From: Hyperoodon ampullatus
Lineage: Eukaryota > Chordata > Mammalia > Artiodactyla > Ziphiidae
Direction: 5' to 3'
NCBI GenBank assembly: GCA_949752795.1
Contig: OX457065.1
Location: 2,604,001 to 2,668,000 of the forward strand
Length of the DNA stretch: 64,000 bases
Numbering within the stretch: the stretch's first letter is position 1; the number at the start of each line of letters is the position of its first letter. This document shows positions 24,740 through 34,600 of this stretch, piece after piece. The notes beneath the pieces are model-generated. The model worked only from the letters and a program-made list of their open reading frames with translations. It was not told the origin of the DNA and made no database searches. The position numbers and the translations under genes were made by a program.

Positions 24740-25180
24740 TTGGTAGTGGGGCCCTCCGTGCCACTCCAGCCTCATCATCCCTTCCCTGAACTTGCCACGC
24801 GTTTTCACTCCGCTTGGCCTTTGCATATGCTGTGTTCTCTGCCTGGAATGGCTTCTCTTGCTTTCCTCGCCTGGCAGACCCCACAGTTTGGCTTTTGTCA
24901 CCTCTTCCGTGAAGCCTGCCCCAACCCCTCCGGGCAGTCGCTTCTGCGATGTGTCCCTCCGCTGCAGCCCCTTTGGTGGTCTGTGGTCTTCTACATCGGG
25001 AGCAGCAGCTAGGGGTCTCTCAGACCCCTAGGGGTGGGGGGCAGGGTGTCCGTCAGATAGTCTGGCTTTCGATCCAGTGCTGCCATATATATACCTGTGT
25101 GACCTCAGGCAAATCGCTTCACCTCTCTAAGCCTCGTTTTCCTCATCGCTGAGTTTGGGGCTCATGATGACTACAAAGAA
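24740..25180 (+). repeat. L2 and MIR fragments
   Basis: 24,740-25,000 carries L2-like blocks (TGCTGTGTTCTCTGCCTGGA). 25,060-25,180 is MIR (CCTGTGTGACCTCAGGCAAA, CTTCACCTCTCTAAGCCTCG). Confidence 0.65.
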
Positions 25181-25435
25181 TTCTCATGATATTTGAAGGA
25201 CGTCAGTGACAGAAGCAGAGAGTCTATGCCAGAGAGGGATGGGGGGTGGGGTGGGGTCAGGTCATCTGAGTTTGCAGAGCCCAGTGCTTCCTTTGCCTTC
25301 ATCAAAGAACAGGAGGGGGCCGCTGGTGGAGCTGTAGTGGGGAGCTGGCAATGCCTCTCCCCTGTACTGCAGGTAAGGCTCAGGCGCATGATAGGTGCTC
25401 ACGTTCAGAGCAGGAATTCCTTAAAGACTGAATGG

Positions 25436-25850
25436 GGGCTTCCCTGGCGGTCCAGTGGTTAAGACTTCGCCTTCCAATGAAGGGGGTGCGGGTTCGATCC
25501 CTGGTCGGGGAGCTAAGATGGCACGTGCCTCACGGCCAAAAAACCCACAAAAAACACAAAAAACCAAAACATAAAAAGCAGTATTGTAAAACATTCAATA
25601 AAGACTTAAAAAATGGTCCACATCCATGGGCTTCCCTGGTGGCACAGTGGTTGAGAGTCCGCCTGCTGATGCAGGGGACACGGGTTCGTGCCCCGGTCCG
25701 GGAGGGTCCCACATGCCGCGGAGCGGCTGGGCCCGTGAGCCATGGCCGCTGAGCCTGCGTGTCCGGAGCCTGTGCTCCGCAACGGGAGAGGCCACAACAG
25801 TGAGAGGCCCGCGTACCGCAAAAAAAAAAGTACCACATCCAAAAAAAAAA
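25436..25850 (+). mobile_element. CHR-type SINE interrupted by a second SINE
   Basis: Head GGGCTTCCCTGGCGGTCCAG, then a long A-rich tail that contains the SINE at 25,628-25,829. The outer duplication AAAGACTGAATGG (25,423-25,435) / AAAGACTGAGTGG (25,851-25,863) matches at 12 of 13 positions and proves the nesting. It lies about 120 bp from the CFAP92 GC-box repeat. Confidence 0.88.
25628..25829 (+). mobile_element. CHR-type SINE nested in another CHR
   Basis: A complete short-form copy. The flanks GTCCACATCCA (25,616-25,626) and GTACCACATCCA (25,830-25,841) are its duplication. Confidence 0.92.
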
Positions 25851-25970
25851 AAAGACTGAGTGGATAAGCGAATAACTGAAGGCATGAAGGCAGCTGGTTC
25901 TGCATTTGTATACACCTCTCTGCCGGACCTTGTCTGGGCACCTGGCCTGGGACCAGCGGCTGAGGCGGGA

Positions 25971-26020
25971 AGCCCCGCCCCCAGGAGAGGAGCCCCGCCC
26001 CCAGGAGAGGAGCCCCGCCC
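25971..26020 (+). repeat. 20-bp tandem repeat of GC boxes
   Basis: Two and a half perfect copies of a 20-bp unit. Each copy starts with AGCCCCGCCC and the full copies continue CCAGGAGAGG. Three CCCCGCCC boxes therefore fall at an exact 20-bp spacing, potential Sp/KLF sites, directly upstream of the X-box. Confidence 0.85.
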
Positions 26021-26039
26021 CGGGGCTGTGGCCACGCGC

Positions 26040-26052
26040 GTCTCCTAGCAAC
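26040..26052 (+). promoter_or_regulatory. RFX X-box
   Basis: GTCTCC-T-AGCAAC matches the ciliary X-box consensus RYYNYY-N(1-3)-RRNRAC at every defined position, with a strong right half site. RFX2/RFX3 bind such sites in promoters of ciliary genes (established), and the site lies just upstream of a cilium-associated gene. Confidence 0.6.
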
Positions 26053-26101
26053 CGCAGCCAAATATAGCGGCGAGGCGGCTCCTGCGGGCCTCCCTGCGCG
26101 G

Positions 26102-26182
26102 ATGGACAGACCAGGTCCTCTGAGCCTCCTCGCTGAGGGGGCTGTGCAGCTGCTGTGCGAGCTGACCGACGCCGTCGTCTGA
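26102..26182 (+). CDS. Possible upstream ORF in the CFAP92 leader (26 codons)
   Basis: The first ATG after the AT-rich element opens a 26-codon frame (starting MDRPGPLSLL) that ends in TGA at 26,180-26,182, before the likely first-exon donors. If transcription starts upstream of 26,100, this uORF would precede the main start in exon 2. The start context is moderate (C at -3, G at +4). It could be chance. Confidence 0.25.
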   Translation: MDRPGPLSLLAEGAVQLLCELTDAVV

Positions 26183-26797
26183 GCCCACGCGGCTTCCCAG
26201 CGCGTCCGCTCATAGGTGCCGCAGGTACCCCCCCATCCGCCCCGGCCCCCGCTCCAGCTGCGCAGCCCCTTCTTAGCGTCTGCTGGCGCGCGGCGTCCAT
26301 GGAGGGCGCTTGTGCCCTGAGCCCAGTACTCAGTGCTCGGTCGGGTCTTGCCTCGGGGTCCTCGCCCTCCTTGGCCTCACCGGGCTCTTGCGCGTGCTGT
26401 CCCCAAACCAAGGTCATATTGTGCTTTGGCACAGCTAACCCGAGGCCCTCACCCCCACCCCCTCCCTTGTGGTTCTTGGGGAATTGCACTCACCTGGAGC
26501 CGGCATTCCAGCCGTGCTGAATGATTAACTCTGATCGTGAAAGGAGGAACAGCTGGGGCCGGGAGGACGGGACTCAATTTGGAGACGCTGGCTTTGCTGA
26601 TTATCACGATTACTGACGGCACCATTCTCTGAGGTTCATCTAATAATCGTTGTTGAGTGCCCGCTGTGTGCCAGGCAGTGTCTGAGGCCTTGGCTGGTCA
26701 GCCCGGAACAGGGCAAGGCACGGGGGGAGGAGGGGGCAGGCAGGGCTTCCCTCCTGGGAGCAATGGTGGTGACGGCAGTGCCTTTATTTCCTTCCAG

Positions 26798-27093
26798 CCG
26801 GGAGTGCCGGCCGCGTGGGCCGCCCTGCGGCATGTGGCTGCGCGCCTGTGGGTGGGAGGATGAGGACCAGGCGCGCATGGCGGCCGTGTCCTCCATGGGC
26901 AGCTTTTACCAGTCCGGGAGCGAGTGTGAAGTGGAGGAGAACCTGAAGGTTAGGGCCTGGGCCCAGGAGTCGGCCACCGGCCACCAGTGCAGCGGCGAGT
27001 CCTCAGAAGGGCCTGCCAGCACCTTCGACTCGGACGTGCCCCGCATCGTCCCCTGCAAGTTCATCATCTCTCTGGCCTTCCCAGTGACTGCAG
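26798..27093 (+). CDS. CFAP92: CFAP92 first coding exon (residues 1-87)
   Basis: The acceptor TTTCCTTCCAG lies at 26,787-26,797. The first in-frame ATG inside the exon is 26,832 ([20 protein letters not shown]); a further Met at residue 16 could also serve. An in-frame ATG at 26,763 lies upstream of the acceptor and is probably intronic. The product is Ser/Glu-rich ([20 protein letters not shown]) and likely disordered, then becomes hydrophobic at [11 protein letters not shown]. The donor is CAG|GTAAGT, phase 1. Confidence 0.8.
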
Positions 27094-30000
27094 GTAAGTG
27101 TGACAGCAGAGAGGGAGTGTACCAGTGACCCTCTCCCAGAAGTGTAGGGCACCTGTGCTCCCTCTGCTGGCTCCCTAAGTAGGGTGGCCAGTGACAGGAG
27201 CAGAGGTCAGGAAAGAAACTGCCACTTTAGGGCCCACTGTGGTCCAGGCAAGGAACAGTTGTATGGACTTCACAGACTCAGTCCTCTCAAAACCCCAAGA
27301 AGCAGGTGATGTTATTTCTGCTTTTTGCAGATAAAGAAATGACGGAGAGGTGAAGGCATTTTTTCCCCCATAAGCTGGTTGTGCATCATCTAATTCCTTG
27401 TTTAAATACAGACTCTCAGATTATTGGATCACAATCTCTGAGTGCAGAGGTAATCAGCTACTGCCAAAAAACGCTGTGTAACAAATGCAAACAACTCCCC
27501 ATTTCATTGGCTTCAAACAGAAATGCCTGGGTGAGCGGGCCAGCTGATCTAGGCTGGGCTTCCTGCAGTAGCTCTGCCTTGCTTCCGTCTCTCTCATCCT
27601 CCTCTCGGATGTGTGGGCAACCCAGACGCATCCCTGTCATGGAAAGGCAGGGCACAAAAGAGGGCAAGCCCAGTCACCCCAGCACTCTTCAGGTCTTTGG
27701 ACACCTCCCACCTGCAGACATTTTATTGGCCAAAGCAAGGCACATGGTTGAACCCCAAGATTAAGGGCAGAGAAAAGTACTCCACTTTTTTTAAGGTAGA
27801 CTATCTTTTTTTTTTTTTTTTTTTTTTTTGTGGTACGCGGGTCTCTCACTGTTGTGGCCTCTCCCGTTGCGGAGCACAAGCTCCGGACGCGCAGGCTCAG
27901 CGGCCATGGCTCACGGGCCCAGCTGCTCCGCGGCATGTGGGATCTTCCTGGACCGGGGCACGAACCTGTGTCCCCTGCATCGGCAGGCGGACTCTCAACC
28001 ACTGCGCCACCAGGGAAGCCCTAGACTATCTTTTTTTTTAATATCAGCTTTTTAAATGAAATATAGTTAATTTACAACGTTGTCTTAGTTTCAAGTGTAC
28101 AGCAAAGTGATTCAGTCATATATGTTCTTTTTCAGATTTTTTTCCATTGTAGGTTATTACAAGATATGGAGTATAGTTCCCTGTGCTATACAGTAGGTCT
28201 TTGTTGTTTATCAATTTTATATATAGTGGTGTGTATATGTTAATCCCAACCTCCTAATTTATCTCCCCTCCCCTACTATCCCTTTTGGTAACCATAAGTT
28301 TGTTTTCTATGTCTGTGAGTCTAATTCTGTTTTGTAAATAAGTTCATTTGTTTCATTTTTTTAGGTTCTGCATCTAAGTGATATCATATAATATTTGTCT
28401 TTGTCTGAGTTATTTCACTTAATGTGATCATCTCTAGGTCCATCCATGTTTCTGCAAATGGCATTATTTCATTCTTTTCATGGCTGAGTAATATTCCATT
28501 GTGTATATATACCACATCTTCTTTATCCATTCTTCTGTCAATGGACATTTAGGTTGCTTCCATGTCTTGGCTATTGTATACAGTGCTGCTATGAACACTG
28601 AGGTGCATGTATCTTTTTGAATTAGAGTTTTCTCAAGATCTATGCCCAGGAATGGGATTGCAGGATCATATGGTAACTCTATTTTTAGTTTTTTAATGAA
28701 CCTCCATACTGTTCTCCACAGTGGCTGCACCAATTTACATTCCCACCAACAGTGTAGGAGGGTTCCCTTTTCTCCACACCCTCTCCAGCATTTACTGTTT
28801 GTGGATTTTTTTTTTTTTTTTGCTGTATGCGGACCTCTCACTATTGTGGCCTCTCCCATTGCGGAGCACAGGCTCCGGACACGCAGGCTCAGTGGCCATG
28901 GCTCACGGGCCCAGCCGCTCCGTGGCATGTGGGATCTTCCTGGACCGGGGCACGAACCTGTGTCCCCTGCATCGGCAGGTGGACTCTCGACCACTGTGCC
29001 ACCAGGGAAGCCCTGTTTGTGGATTTTCTTTTTTTCTTTTTTTTTTTGCGGTATGTGGGCCTCTCACTGTTGTGGCCTCTCCCCTTGTGGAGCACAGGCT
29101 CCGGACACACAGGCTAAGCGGCCATGGCTCATGGGCCCAGCCTCTCCATGACATGTGGGATCTTCCCGGACTGGGGCACGAACCCATGTCCCCTGCATCG
29201 GCAGGCGGACTCTCAACCACTGCACCACCAGGGAAGCCCCTGTTTGTGGATTTTTAATGATGGCCATTCTGACTGGTGTGAGGTGATGCCTCATTGTAGT
29301 TTCAGTTTTTCATTTCTCGAATAATGAGTGACATTGAGCATCTTTTCCTGTGCTTGCTGGCCAACTATATGTCTTCTTGGAGAAATGTCTACTTATGTCT
29401 TCTGCCCATTTTTTCATTGCGTTGTTTGTTTTTTTGATATTGAGCTGCATGAGCTGTTTGTAAATTTTGGAAATTAATCCCTTGTTAGTATCATCATTTG
29501 CAAATATTTGCTCCCAGACCTTAGGTTTTCTTTTCATTTTGTTTATGGTTTCATTTGCTGTGTAAAGGCTTTTAAGCTGAATTAGGTCCCATTTGTTTAT
29601 TTTTGTTTTTATTTCCATCACTCTAGAAGACGGATCCAAAAAAATATTGCTGCGATTTATGTCAAAGAGTGTTCTGCCTCTGTTTTCCTCTAGGAGTTTT
29701 ATAGTATCCTGTCTTACGTGTAGCTCTTTAATCCACTTTGAGTTTGTTTTTGTGTTAGAGAATGTTCTAAGTTCATTCTTTTACACGTAGCTGTCCAGTT
29801 TTTCCAGCACCACTTACCACTTATTGAAGAGACTGTCTTATCTCCAATGTATATTCTTGCCTCCTTTGTCATAGATTAATTGACCATAAATGCATGGGTT
29901 TGTTTCTGGGCTTTCTATCCTGTTCCGTTAATCTCTGTGTCTGTTTTTATGCCAGTACCATACTCTTTTGATCACTGTAGCTTTGTTGTATAGTCTGAAG

Positions 30001-31582
30001 TCAGGGAGCATGATTCCTCCAGCTCCATTCTTTCTCAAGATTTCAGGGTCTTTTGTGTTTCCATACAAATTAAAAATTTTTTTGTTCTAGTTCTGTGAAA
30101 AATGCCATTGACAATTTGATAGGGATTGTGTTGAATCTGTAGATTGCCTTAGATATTATGGTCATTTTAACAGTATTGACTCTTCCAATCCAAGAACATG
30201 TGGTATATCTTTCCATCTGTTTGTGACGTCTTTGATTTATTTCATCAGTGTCTTATAGTTTTTGGAGTACAGGTCTTTTGCCTCCTTAGGTAGGTGTGTT
30301 CCTAGATATATCAAGAAGTACTCCATTTTTTGATATGTCTTTTTTTGTTGTTCTGCCTGAAATATCTCCCCATGATGATTAATTTCAACTTTTCCTTTTA
30401 GTTCTGTTGATGGTTGCTTCAGATATTTTGGAGGCTATTTGGTTGGGTGTATACCATGTTTTAGAATTGACCTATCTTCCTGGCGAATTGAATTTTTGGT
30501 CATTGTGTGTGACCTCCTCTATCCATAATGGTGCTTTTTATCTTTGGTCAGTTGATATCAAGCAAAAGAGTCTGGAAAAAGACATCTGCAAACACCACCC
30601 AAAAGAAAACTGGTGCTTATTTGATTACCTTTAATCCTCACATCTCTTGCAGCATCTCCTAGATTTGTTTTTCTTAGTTTGGCACTTATTCCAAAGGCGT
30701 TTACAAAATAGATTGCTGTGCAGCTCAACTTATGAGACCTTGCCTGAGAGTATTTTTATGACGCCAGTACCTTCGAAGGATCTATCTTTGGCTAGATATA
30801 AAATTCTAGCTTCAATGTTTTTTCATTCAATACATAAATAGTTATGAATTAATTTATGAATGTTTATGTAAGTTGTTTACTTAAGAGAAATGAGATCCTA
30901 TGTATCCTGTTCTACAACTTGCTCTTTAAAAATTTGATGGCACCTCTTAGATATCTTCCAGGATATGAGCAGACCTGGTTTTACTTTGTTGTCATTTGTT
31001 TTAAACACCTATATAGTATTCCATCATATGTGTCTAATTTATCCTACCCTGTATTGATGGGGTTTTTTTTGGGTTTTTTTAACCTTCCTCTTACTGTCGA
31101 GACTAGGGGCAGGCAGGTAAGTGCCTACAGTAAAAAAATTTAAGGAGATGCTCACCTTGGAGTCACGCGCTTTAATTCCACACACTGGCTTCCAGCCCTG
31201 GGGCTGCTCCTCTGGTGGCTGGGAGGACCGGACATGCATCTTAACTCCAAGTGGGCAGCAGTGGGGAGTCTGCACACGGCACCTCCTCCAGCCTTGGGCT
31301 CTTCTTGGTTCCAGGGAATCGTGGAGATGGGTCTGCTTTCCCAAGTGAGGTTAGAACAAGTCTCATTACATCTGTGTCTTCTAGGTCACGAAGGAAAATG
31401 TTCAAGTTTGGTTGAAAAATACAGGAGACAGCCTAAAATGGACAAACCTATTGCAAAGGTTCGCCATTACTACCACATCGAATACTTCCTCCTGCCTGAT
31501 GATGGGGAGCCTAAAAAGGTCGATGTGGTGGTGTTTCCAGCCTTGGCCAAAGTGTTCCTGGATTCAGGAATAAAGGTGAATG

Positions 31583-31633
<51 letters not shown>

Positions 31634-34600
31634 CCTTGCATATAGTCTGATACCCACAAGAAATAGCAAGAGCCACAAAGGATGCTCACTTTCCCTGGAA
31701 CTTGCTAGAAATGTAGGATCTCGGTTGCCACTCTAGGCCTACTGAATGGGAATCTGCATGAACCTAATAATATTGATAGCAGCTCTATGATTTTCTGTGA
31801 AGGTATTTTTACCTAATAATTTCTTTGGTGTTTCAAAAGTTTTGGCAGCTCGTGTTATTTCTTTCTGTGCGTACACATGAGTACGTGTGTGTGAACACCT
31901 GCCACCCGCACACACACGCACACTCCCGCCTGGGGCAGGGCTCTGAGTCAGGATGGGGAGTCCCTGGGAGGGACACTCTTTGCAGGGAATTGCTTTTACT
32001 TTATTTTTCTGAGCAACCCAGAGGCGTGCAGGCCCCTGTCTGTGGCACCCATTTCCTGATTCCCTATGTGAGTTGGGAGCCAGGAGGGAGTGGGATGCAC
32101 AGACAGACAAGCAGAAGGCAGGGCCTGCCACATCGTGGCAGCAGTCAGATCTTGGCCTCTGAGCTTTCAACACTGAGAGTCTCTTGTCCTTTTACACAGA
32201 CCATCAGGCCATGGCAAGAAGGGGACAAGGTCTGGGTGTCGTGGGCCCAAAGTTTTAACATCAACATAACAAAAGAGTTACTAAAGAAAATAAATTTTCA
32301 CAAAATCACCTTGAGGCTCTGGGACACCAAGGACAAGGTTTCGAAAAAAGCCAAGCATTATCGATTAAAACCTTCTGGGTTTCTGGAAGATGCAGGATCT
32401 TTTGGTAAGTCAGTCATTAATGTTTTTTTTTGTGGTACGCGGGCCTCTCACTGTTGTGGCCTCTCCCGTTGCGGAGCACAGGCTCCGCACGTGCAGGCCC
32501 AGCGGCCATGGCTCACGGGCCCAGCCTCTCCACGGCATGTGGGATCTTCCCGGACCGGGGCATGAACCCGTGTCCCCTGCATCGGCAGGTGGGCTCTCAA
32601 CTGCTGCACCACCAAGAAAGCCCCAGTCAGGCATTAATGTTTGATTTGAAATGTTTCTGGAGGCATGTGGCTTCTCACCGGTAACAGCAGAAAAGCCAGC
32701 CAGCATCTCCTCGTTTGGTGCATCTGGTTTTCTTGGGGTCCACACTGGTTTCTGTCGGTGCAGTGACACCCCCTCCCTCCAGGACACGTGCGGCGATGGG
32801 AAGGGCGCCCCAAGTCTGTGTGCCGCCCGTCAGCCACCACTCCGGGCAGTGCTGAGGTGGGCACTCACCACCAGCCTGTGTCCCAGGATGAGGCTGATGT
32901 GCTTCCTAAACAAAAAGATTAGAGGCTATTGAGAAACGAAAGAGAAAACTCAGAAGTCCCACAGCCCTGTTTCCATTAGGCCCTTCAGACTCTTCCTCGT
33001 GTAAAGATTGTATCAGTGCCAGAAAGTCTCCTTTCAAACTCCATTCAAAGGACAGAGGCCTAGGTTGAAGTCACGCAGCTGAATTGAACCCTGTCTCCAT
33101 CCTGAGCTAATGGTGACCTTGGGCACCTACTTCATCTGGCCAGATGCCTGGGGGCAGGGTGGTGGGAGTGCGCCCCCTCCCCCCGCAATAAGGAGGATTG
33201 CATTGTGTAGAGGGAATTTTTTTTTAGAAGATGTTGGGGGTAGGAGTTTATTAATTAATTTATTTATTTTTGCTGTGTTGGGTCTTCGTTTCTGTGCGAG
33301 GGCTTTCTCTAGTTGTGGCAAGCGGGGGCCGCTCTTCATCGCGGTGCACGGGCCTCTCACTATCGCGGCCTCTCTTGTGGGGGAGCATAAGCTGCAGACG
33401 CGCAGGCTCAGTAGTTGTGGCTCACGGGCCCAGTTACTCCGCGGCATGTGGGATCCTCCCATACCAGGGCTCGAACCTGTGTCCCCTGCATTAGCAGGCA
33501 GATTCTCAACCACTGTGCCACCAGGGAAGCCCCTGTAGAGGGAATTTTAAAACTATAATAAAATGCTGCCACTTAAAATATGGAGTGGCATTCTTGTAAG
33601 ATACATCCCAGTTTTCAGAGATATTAGAAGGTAAAGTCGACGTGCTTCAGAGAATGGGTGGAATGAGGTGCTGTTACGGCTGCTGATCACGGCTTCCAGA
33701 CAAGTACAACCCTCCCCACTTTCCATGAGCAAAGTAGGCCTGGACTTGCTTGTAGCGAGAGGCAGCACCAGAATCAGAACCCAGTTTTGCGTGACTGGAA
33801 AGTTTCTTCTCCGGTTTCCAGCCTACCCTCCTCAAAGAGCCTTCCTGACCCTGGGGGCTTGAGGCTTCCGAGTTTTAATCTTTCATTGCTATCCCGGGTT
33901 TCTTACCCTCGGCAGTGTTGGCATCTTGGGTGGGATTGTTCCTTGTTGCAGGGGCCGTCCTGGGCTCTGGAGGACTGTTAGCAGCGTCCCTGACCTCTAC
34001 CCACTAGACGCCAGGACTAGCCTCCCAGCTGTGACAACTAGAAATTTCTTCAGACATTGTCCGCAGGTACAAAATCGCCCGTGGCTGAAAATCACTTATT
34101 TGCCTCTAAACTACTAGTCCTGGGTGAGAAAATGGGATTCAAGTTCTCTTTTCTCACTTGGACCAAAGGAAAGACCCGTGTCCTCAGAGCGTGGGCTCTA
34201 AACCACCTTCATTGGACGCACTTGGAGTGCAGCCTCAATGCAGATTCCAGGGCCTGCCCCAGAGCTGCCGAGCCCAAACTTCTGGTAAACATCTGCCTGG
34301 CAGTGGGCTTACCCTGGAGCAGAGGTGCCAGGGTGGGTGTACCAGGAGGACTTCCTGGAGAAGGGGCCATGGAGACAAGTTTGGAAGGGTAAATGGAATC
34401 AGCCGGCTGGGAAAGGGAGGAGGACGGGTGTCATGGGCCCTTCAGTGAGGGCCCATGGGCCTTTTGCTGTGAGCGTCGTTGGGGCTACTGCTCCTCCTTG
34501 AACCCTGTCCCACGCCTGGCATCACTGCCTCTTAAGTTAACTAATTTTTTTCCGTTAAAAATATAAGTGTGTATTCACTTTGCAAAACAATTTAGAAGTA

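Larger units (their letters stand above)
25920..26330 (+). promoter_or_regulatory. CFAP92: CFAP92 promoter / CpG island
   Basis: A CpG-dense block about 0.8 kb upstream of the first CFAP92 coding exon. In order it holds a tandem GC-box repeat (25,971-26,020), an RFX-type X-box (26,040-26,052), an AT-rich AAATATA element (26,060-26,066) that might act as a weak TATA box, and a putative untranslated first exon. Two possible first-exon donors are CATAG|GTGCCG (exon end 26,214) and GCAG|GTACCC (exon end 26,223). The combination of X-box and GC boxes fits a gene expressed in ciliated cells or testis (inference). Confidence 0.6.
28035..30395 (-). mobile_element. L1 3' part, 5' truncated, with two SINEs inside
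   Basis: Read on the minus strand this is the 3' portion of L1 ORF2 and 3' UTR. Plus-strand marks are TACAGCAAAGTGATTCAGTC, GCTGAGTAATATTCCATTGT and CCAGCTCCATTCTTTCTCAAG. Translated pieces show the C-terminal Cys motif ([19 protein letters not shown]) but with frame breaks; inactive. Confidence 0.88.
27094..31384 (+). other. CFAP92: CFAP92 intron after coding exon 1
   Basis: A 4.3-kb intron filled by an unassigned repeat (27,440-27,760), a CHR SINE, and an antisense L1 carrying two more SINEs. 30,400-31,384 is AT-rich with L1-like pieces and no exon that I can see. Confidence 0.6.

Noticed and set aside
16720..25900. Hidden gene between the divergent EFCC1 and CFAP92 starts
   Set aside because: Only L1, L2, LTR-like and SINE sequence and short random frames were seen; no recognisable exon.
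25530..26489. 319-codon minus-strand frame over the CFAP92 promoter
   Set aside because: Its C-terminal half is translated CHR SINE and its N-terminal half is CpG-island sequence. No gene evidence.
28464..29257. Open frames with repeated [20 protein letters not shown] or [17 protein letters not shown] peptides
   Set aside because: Translations of CHR SINEs, found at every SINE copy in the window; not genes.
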